DNA of 64,000 bases from JBEPTX01 sp041691795 (lineage in GTDB: Bacteria; Patescibacteriota; Saccharimonadia; Saccharimonadales; Saccharimonadaceae). Within the stretch, counting starts at the first letter, position 1; each line of letters opens with the position of its first letter. Positions 59,396-64,000 of this stretch are shown piece after piece. The notes under the pieces were generated by a model. The model was given only the letters and a program-made list of their open reading frames with translations. It did not search any database and was not told where the DNA came from. The stretch spans positions 372,001 to 436,000 of the forward strand of contig JBEPTX010000001.1 in the NCBI GenBank assembly GCA_041691795.1, read 5' to 3'. Made by a program: the position numbers and the translations under genes.

Positions 59396-60775
59396 ATGAT
59401 AGCCAGCAAATCTGATACGAAACTATTCGAGCAACTTGATGACTTATGGTTAAATGCCAACAATGCAATGCGTGAACATAATTATAATCTAGCTATTGAT
59501 TCACTTACGCTTATTCTTCGGATAGATCGTAAAAATGCGACAGCTCACAATAGACTTGGCATAGTTTACGCGAAAATGACAAAATATAGAAAATCATTGC
59601 ACCACTTCAAAAAGGCAAGAAAGTATGAAAATTCGGCATCGTCTGAGCATAATCTCGGTTTAATTTATTATGAAACAGAAAAATATCGTCATGCTAAGAG
59701 TCATCTGGAGGCTGCTCTCAAAATGGAACCCGCCTTCGCAGCACGTCATATCGCGTTGGCGAAAGTATATGAAAAATTAGAGAAGTATAACGATACACTA
59801 CAGCACCTCGACAAGGCAATGCGCCTAGGGCCTAATGAGCAGACTCAACAAATTTATATTGACGCATATAGTCTTTATGGAACTAACAAGAGGCTGTCAA
59901 AGGAACTCCTAGAAGCGTTAAAACGGAACAAAATGACATGGAGCTACGAAATTCTTGATAGCTACCCTCTGCTAATTGACGCGCTCCAATCACTTCACTT
60001 GGCGCTAGAGGACTTAGTATACTCACACTCAGATAAAAATATGTCTTTAAGATCAAAAAATACAAAAAATCTTGTCATCGCATATCTTCATAACTTAAAA
60101 GCCACTATATTTCTATTGGATAAAAACTACAGCCTCGCAAGTGCTAATGTCGCACGAAGTATGTTCGAAATATATCTAAAAATTGGGTATGGTATGAAGC
60201 AAAAAACAAATCGCGGTTTTGCAGAACTCGAGAGAACAGCCCTCATTAATAAACACAGTGCTAATACCCGTCTACTCAAACGCATTCTAGCGACAGAACC
60301 TCTCCACCAGCAAAAAGTATCTATGAACAAGAAACTCTCAACCACAATAAAATCTCTTAACCGCCGATACGCCAATCTCCAACAATCCCCATCACACCGA
60401 GAGATAGCCTTAATGTTAGATGCTGGAATACCTGGCAATAACTATTTTCTATACGAGCATCTATACGAAAGAGGGTCCGACATCATTCACGCTGAAAGTT
60501 CTTCTATAAGTCGCTCTGCGTCACTCTCAGGGACAAGACATGCGGGCCTCTTTGTAGATTCGTACGAACTTCTTAAGGTCTTACAAGAACTCGTTATATC
60601 TCTTGGAGATCAGTACTGTACTTTACCGGAACTAACTCAAACTTCTATTAAAAGATACAACAAACGAGTGCGCGATATTCAACGGTCATTAAAGATATAC
60701 AAAAGTAAACAATCGACGCAAGTCTATTCTTCATCTCGTAAAACTGTGTCGCAGCCTCGCGCAGTCAGAACTTAG
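59396..60775 (+). CDS. TPR protein with a helical C-terminal domain
   Basis: A 459-aa soluble protein. Residues about 15-155 hold four TPRs (HNYNLAIDSLTLILRIDRKN, AHNRLGIVYAKMTKYRKSLHH, SEHNLGLIYYETEKYRHAKSH, RHIALAKVYEKLEKYNDTLQH). From about 190 to 430 the protein is all-helical, with SANVARSMFEIYLKIGYG and YLYERGSDIIHAES-type segments. These recall DUF5677/HEPN-like domains, but no RxxxxH motif can be confirmed. The tail is basic and Ser-rich. The DNA is markedly AT-richer than its surroundings, a sign of possible transfer. Confidence 0.65.
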   Translation: MIASKSDTKLFEQLDDLWLNANNAMREHNYNLAIDSLTLILRIDRKNATAHNRLGIVYAKMTKYRKSLHHFKKARKYENSASSEHNLGLIYYETEKYRHAKSHLEAALKMEPAFAARHIALAKVYEKLEKYNDTLQHLDKAMRLGPNEQTQQIYIDAYSLYGTNKRLSKELLEALKRNKMTWSYEILDSYPLLIDALQSLHLALEDLVYSHSDKNMSLRSKNTKNLVIAYLHNLKATIFLLDKNYSLASANVARSMFEIYLKIGYGMKQKTNRGFAELERTALINKHSANTRLLKRILATEPLHQQKVSMNKKLSTTIKSLNRRYANLQQSPSHREIALMLDAGIPGNNYFLYEHLYERGSDIIHAESSSISRSASLSGTRHAGLFVDSYELLKVLQELVISLGDQYCTLPELTQTSIKRYNKRVRDIQRSLKIYKSKQSTQVYSSSRKTVSQPRAVRT

Positions 60776-60839
60776 TAATATTGGCATTCAACTAGTGGAC
60801 GTGCTTCGCGACCCCATGCAACGAACAGTGCCATTTAAT

Positions 60840-61304
60840 TTATTTAGACGATGAAGCGCTAAATCGTGTCGTAACATAATCAGGGGCTGCGCCCAATGCT
60901 TCATAAATTGGATGCATCGCAGGATCCATCGAGGTAAAGCTAAGGCCAACCTCACGCTCACTACACCAGCGCATAGCTTCATCGAACAGCATGCGACCAA
61001 CGCCGTGACCACGAACCGAAGGATCTGGACTTGTAATAAAATCGTTCAGCCATCCTTCTGAGCCACTAGGTGTAACATGGAGCGTCACGGTTGCAATACC
61101 GACAACTCGACCACGTCGAGTAGCAATCATTTGATCGCGATCAGAAGAACTGATTATATACTCCAGGGCTTTTCTTGCCATTGGTTTGCCATCGTAACTA
61201 TCCCAAACCTGGGGCAATAATGCGCCAATATTTGCGGCAATATCGTCAGTATATTCTGTGACGCGAGAGACAATGATCTCCGGCTCACTGATAGTTTTAT
61301 TCAT
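60840..61304 (-). CDS. GNAT-family N-acetyltransferase
   Basis: A 154-aa protein with the GNAT core: ATRRGRVVGIATVTLHV (strands 3 and 4), WLNDFITSPDPSVRGHGVGRMLFDEAM (the acetyl-CoA loop R-G-H-G-V-G) and a closing LSFTSMDPAMHPIYEALGA. The substrate cannot be predicted. It starts at ATG 61304, near a TATTTT box. It is the only gene between the TPR protein and the Dabb protein. Confidence 0.88.
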   Translation of the reverse strand: MNKTISEPEIIVSRVTEYTDDIAANIGALLPQVWDSYDGKPMARKALEYIISSSDRDQMIATRRGRVVGIATVTLHVTPSGSEGWLNDFITSPDPSVRGHGVGRMLFDEAMRWCSEREVGLSFTSMDPAMHPIYEALGAAPDYVTTRFSASSSK

Positions 61305-61395
61305 AGGGATAAAATACCATAAAATTGGTATTTTATCAATTACTGGCTATGGCCCTTTGGTTCGCTGTTTATTTATGGAATGCTAAGATAGATGC

Positions 61396-61686
61396 ATGAA
61401 TGTTCATATCGCCCTATATAGATGGAAACCGTTTGTGCAGCCAACTAAAATTCAGGAAACTTTAGAGGCAATAGCGTCTCTTGAGAGCAAAATTCCTGGT
61501 ATCGTAGAAATTAGTTGCGCCAAAAACACGTCCGAATATAGCGAGGGTTATACACATGTTATTTTAGTCCGTGCAGAATCTCAAATGGCAATTGATGCAT
61601 ATCGCAACCATCCGGACCACATGAGGATTGCTGGGGAAATTGGTGCCATGGAGGAGCATGGCATTGGAGTTGATTTTGTCACTTAG
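61396..61686 (+). CDS. Dabb (stress-responsive A/B barrel) protein
   Basis: A 96-aa protein fitting the dimeric alpha/beta-barrel Dabb family: strand MNVHIALYRWKP, helix IQETLEAIASLESKIPG, strand EISCAKN, SEGYTHVILVRAES, then the family's YRNHPDHMRIAGEI (the Y-x-x-H-P-x-H motif). Its role is uncertain; relatives include stress proteins and small cyclases. TAAGAT lies 6 nt before the start. It overlaps the convergent gene by 4 nt. Confidence 0.85.
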   Translation: MNVHIALYRWKPFVQPTKIQETLEAIASLESKIPGIVEISCAKNTSEYSEGYTHVILVRAESQMAIDAYRNHPDHMRIAGEIGAMEEHGIGVDFVT

Positions 61687-62117
61687 CTAGAGGCAGCTGA
61701 GTCTGGTTTGTCTTGTGATGACAATATATCTTGGACAGTCACATCTTCCAAATCAAGAAGTTTACGAGCGACATGTTGAGCCCGAAGGTCGGCACTATGT
61801 AACTCCTCAAATCTTTCCTTAACACTTCTGTCCGCCCCGTAAAGTGCTGCTACCGCAATAACTGCCGCATCATAACGCTCCGCTAGATCGCGAACACGTT
61901 CGGCCATTTCAGAATCCTTGTATACACTATCGTTCTCGTATGAAAGTGGATTATAATCTGTTGTAACACCAAATTCTACTAGCTGTGTATTTGCATTATG
62001 GCTATTGATTCTATCAATAATCCATCCATTCGGATCTATCCGAAGCAGTGCGGCCTGGATGTCTTCATTTTCATGCCGTTCGCGTTCATTATCAGAATGT
62101 TCTGAGAATTCTGTCAT
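61683..62117 (-). CDS. hypothetical charged protein
   Basis: A 144-aa soluble acidic protein. It begins with a hydrophilic stretch (EHSDNERERHENED), has a central VVEFG-like strand region (QLVEFGVTTDYNPL) and a helical second half (EMAERVRDLAERYDAAVIAVAALYG). No family is recognised. It starts at ATG 62117, close to TATAAT on the minus strand near 62123-62128, and may be leaderless. Confidence 0.5.
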   Translation of the reverse strand: MTEFSEHSDNERERHENEDIQAALLRIDPNGWIIDRINSHNANTQLVEFGVTTDYNPLSYENDSVYKDSEMAERVRDLAERYDAAVIAVAALYGADRSVKERFEELHSADLRAQHVARKLLDLEDVTVQDILSSQDKPDSAASS

Positions 62118-62236
62118 AAGATTATTATATACTAAATATAGTTAGTAGTCAATTATCTAGCTCGGGTGCGGCAGCTGGGCATAGGCTTTGCCTCTTCCGC
62201 TTGCTCATGCTGGTAAAAGTGAACTTTTCCAGAATT

Positions 62237-62306
62237 TCACGGCACTGCACCGAACCAGCGACCTAATCGTTAACAGCGATCCGCTCTACCACTGAGCTAT
62301 GCCGGA
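62237..62306 (-). tRNA. tRNA-Asn (GTT) with a damaged or interrupted 3' part
   Basis: The minus strand from 62306 reads TCCGGCA (acceptor), TA, a perfect D arm (GCTC AGTGGTA GAGC) and an anticodon arm GATCG-CTGTTAA-CGATT with anticodon GTT. AGGTC, GCTGG and TTCG follow. From there it departs from the expected T arm and acceptor: only TGCCG of the acceptor 3' strand is found at 62244-62240, with mismatches after it. The correct complement CCAGC-TGCCG occurs 72 nt further on, at 62178-62169. The gene has a good promoter. It may be a pseudo-tRNA, an integration scar, or a tRNA with an insert in the T loop. Confidence 0.6.
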
Positions 62307-62317
62307 GTACAAGGGTC

Positions 62318-62347
62318 ATTATACCTAGCCGACCCCTATCTGGTCAA
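62318..62347 (-). promoter_or_regulatory. promoter of the tRNA-Asn gene
   Basis: TTGACC (62347-62342), an 18-nt spacer and a perfect TATAAT (62323-62318), 11 nt before the tRNA 5' end. Confidence 0.75.
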
Positions 62348-62358
62348 GTGGTTGGTTG

Positions 62359-64000
62359 CTACCGTTTTACCTTGGGTGGCGCAATAGCGTGCAGGGCTTC
62401 AATCTTGGTGGCAATTTCGGCCAAATTAGCACGAGTAGCGCCGTCGGATTCGATCGCCAAGATATAGATTCCTTTTGGACTGTAGACAACCGCCGCATCA
62501 TTATGGACAGTACCTGCTTCGCCCGCTAGATTGGCAATTGAACCCTTGGTCAACCCGGCTGGAATACCATCACGCAAACGAGTGGTCTGCATCGTACTCA
62601 GAATTCGTGGACCGTTGGCGGTTGGGGCGACCTTGCTATTGAACAGATTCACCAGGAAATGTGCCAGATCATTGGTGGTCGTTTTGGTCTGTTTGGCAGC
62701 AAATGATGTACCCAGCAGACCCAGTTCGTTGCCGCGTGCAACCATTGTTTCGTGACCAATCATATTCATGAATGCTCCGCTACAATCCATGTCAGTTTTT
62801 TCTATCATATCTGTGAAACATTGGTCGGTCTGACGGCTACCAACGATTTTGTCATTATGCAGAATTGTATTATTACTCAGACCCATCAGCACTGCGTAGC
62901 CAACATAGCCGTTTTCGGTCCCGGCCGTTATCATCGCTTGATCACCACGATAGTTGGCGCTACGATATGGCTGCAGCCCTGTTACTTCCTGGAATGACAT
63001 AGCGTATGTGCCGGGGTGTTCCTGCGGATATTGCGCTAGTAGTGCCGCAAAACCATTGCTGGTTGGGCTGTAGGTACGAGTATAGACAATTTTTGGCGCA
63101 ACCGGCTGAGTTTCGGCAACGGCGTTATTCACCTTTCTGTTCAAATAGTTTTCTACATCAACAGCGGTTTTATTAGCATCCAACCCCTGGCCTGTTTGGC
63201 CATTTACATGTGATGTTTCGGTGAAATCAGACGTCGAAATCTTGGTTACACCGGCCACAATGGTTATCTTTGGGGTGACAGGGCCCTTCATATATGTGGC
63301 CATTCGGTCTCTGTTGACGGTAAAGGTAAGTTTGGAACCATCACGAACACGGTCGGGGTCATTCTGGCCAGCTGGCAGTACGGGGATGAAGCTTTTGAAA
63401 TCAAGCCAGCTCAAAACCGATGCGCCTGCGATGGTCAGATTAGTGCCGCCAGCGGTAATTGGCATTGGGTTGGTCGTGCGATTATTCAACGCGTCGGCTA
63501 GTGCATTCGCCTTGTCGTCGTTCACCATTGCAGGCGTTTCCTGAATATCAATCCGAACTTTGTTATCCGTCCCTGGTTTTGGTATCGTTGTGGCCAAAAC
63601 TTGCTGGAATTTAGTGATATCACAGATACCGCCAGGTACTGATGGCACCAATTGCAATTGGTCACCAACCAATTTCAGGCTAGCGTCATTGGCAGGAATC
63701 GTACAGCCATCACCCACTTTGCTTTGCGTGTAACTATCAATCTTGTTGCGGTCATAACTGTAATCAGGTGAGCCTGCCTTGTTCATACCACCTGCCCAAA
63801 AAACAGAGCTAGGAATAATCCGTAAATACCATGGATATTGCAGCGCGTCTAACCTGGTACTACTATCGGTCGAAATCCCCACGTCTTTGAACTGTGGTGA
63901 TTGGAAGGCTGCTTGGTTCTGGCCAAAGTAGATTGACAAGTGCAAATTGCCATACGCACTGTCGATTGCCTTGGCGGCTTCGGCTTTGCGCATACCACCG
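62359..64000 (-). CDS. serine-hydrolase-like (class A beta-lactamase fold) protein, N-terminus outside window
   Basis: The frame is open past an ATG at 63993 to the window end, so the N-terminus, probably a TM anchor, is missing. Residues about 1-330 (from that ATG) include a repeated alpha/beta region with KFQQVLATTIP and DALNNRT, like the PG_binding_4/VanW-type module of CPR proteins. The C-terminal 240 residues follow the class A beta-lactamase fold: GYVGYAVLMGL, CSGAFMNMIG in place of S-D/G-N, ELGLLGTSF, NDLAHFLVNLF and EAGTVHNDAAVVY in place of K-T-G. The catalytic S-x-x-K is not evident, so it may be a non-enzymatic peptidoglycan binder. Confidence 0.65.
   Translation of the reverse strand, partial: GGMRKAEAAKAIDSAYGNLHLSIYFGQNQAAFQSPQFKDVGISTDSSTRLDALQYPWYLRIIPSSVFWAGGMNKAGSPDYSYDRNKIDSYTQSKVGDGCTIPANDASLKLVGDQLQLVPSVPGGICDITKFQQVLATTIPKPGTDNKVRIDIQETPAMVNDDKANALADALNNRTTNPMPITAGGTNLTIAGASVLSWLDFKSFIPVLPAGQNDPDRVRDGSKLTFTVNRDRMATYMKGPVTPKITIVAGVTKISTSDFTETSHVNGQTGQGLDANKTAVDVENYLNRKVNNAVAETQPVAPKIVYTRTYSPTSNGFAALLAQYPQEHPGTYAMSFQEVTGLQPYRSANYRGDQAMITAGTENGYVGYAVLMGLSNNTILHNDKIVGSRQTDQCFTDMIEKTDMDCSGAFMNMIGHETMVARGNELGLLGTSFAAKQTKTTTNDLAHFLVNLFNSKVAPTANGPRILSTMQTTRLRDGIPAGLTKGSIANLAGEAGTVHNDAAVVYSPKGIYILAIESDGATRANLAEIATKIEALHAIAPPKVKR

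Noticed and set aside
1..64000. Recoded UGA (glycine) as in Gracilibacteria
   Set aside because: Several clear genes end at UGA with the next gene starting in overlap, as at 24059 and 25178, and no gene needs UGA read-through.

Overview
The window looks like a chromosomal segment of a Patescibacteria/CPR bacterium, most likely Candidatus Saccharibacteria (TM7). The evidence is the gene style: many small one-TM or two-TM proteins of a type common in that group, a short archaeal-type AspRS, giant tail-fibre-like surface proteins, and compact genes with tiny intergenic spaces. UGA is used as a stop (for example the ends of the genes at 24059 and 25178), so this is not one of the CPR lineages that recode UGA as glycine. 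No database search was possible, so family assignments come from motifs and fold signatures read by eye.

Layout. 1-3200: a partial HTH protein of recombinase type, an alpha/beta hydrolase, several unknown genes and a strongly folded candidate ncRNA. 3200-18900: mostly housekeeping genes (MurC fused to a Nudix-like domain, TrmB, threonylcarbamoyl-AMP synthase, MscS channel, MutY-like glycosylase, MsrA, polysaccharide deacetylase, AspRS, CBS membrane protein, DsbA-like protein) mixed with lineage-style membrane proteins. 18900-23200: an acidic protein, a 14-TM exporter with an AbrB-type regulator, small membrane proteins and a tiny type IV pilin-like protein. 23223-29396: a seven-gene F1-type ATPase operon. 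29400-29927: a noncoding element with nested inverted repeats. 29960-55069: a 25-kb surface-protein island holding a tail-fibre-like anchored protein, WxL-like and DUF916-like secreted proteins, a GT-C glycosyltransferase with TPRs, a 2663-aa fibre, a 550-aa and a 1933-aa kelch protein, and a TM accessory protein. 55053-64000: small membrane proteins, a methyltransferase, a P-loop kinase, a TPR protein, GNAT and Dabb proteins, an interrupted tRNA-Asn and a partial serine-hydrolase-like protein.

The most interesting system is the ATPase operon. It has a full F1 head (delta, alpha, gamma, beta, epsilon) with catalytic residues intact and a b-like stalk, but no subunit a. The c-subunit position is taken by a protein with a signal peptide, an extracytoplasmic beta domain of the kind seen in CPR fibre proteins, and a C-terminal hairpin that keeps the c-subunit R-N-P loop but has no acidic residue in its second helix. 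This suggests an ATPase that works on an extracellular partner rather than on an ion gradient. It lies next to a large surface-protein island, which makes a link between motor and surface structures worth testing.

Gene expression in the window follows a repeated pattern: a -10 hexamer 6-10 nt upstream of the start codon, implying leaderless mRNAs. A minority of genes, including the giant fibre, have real leaders, some with RNA structure.
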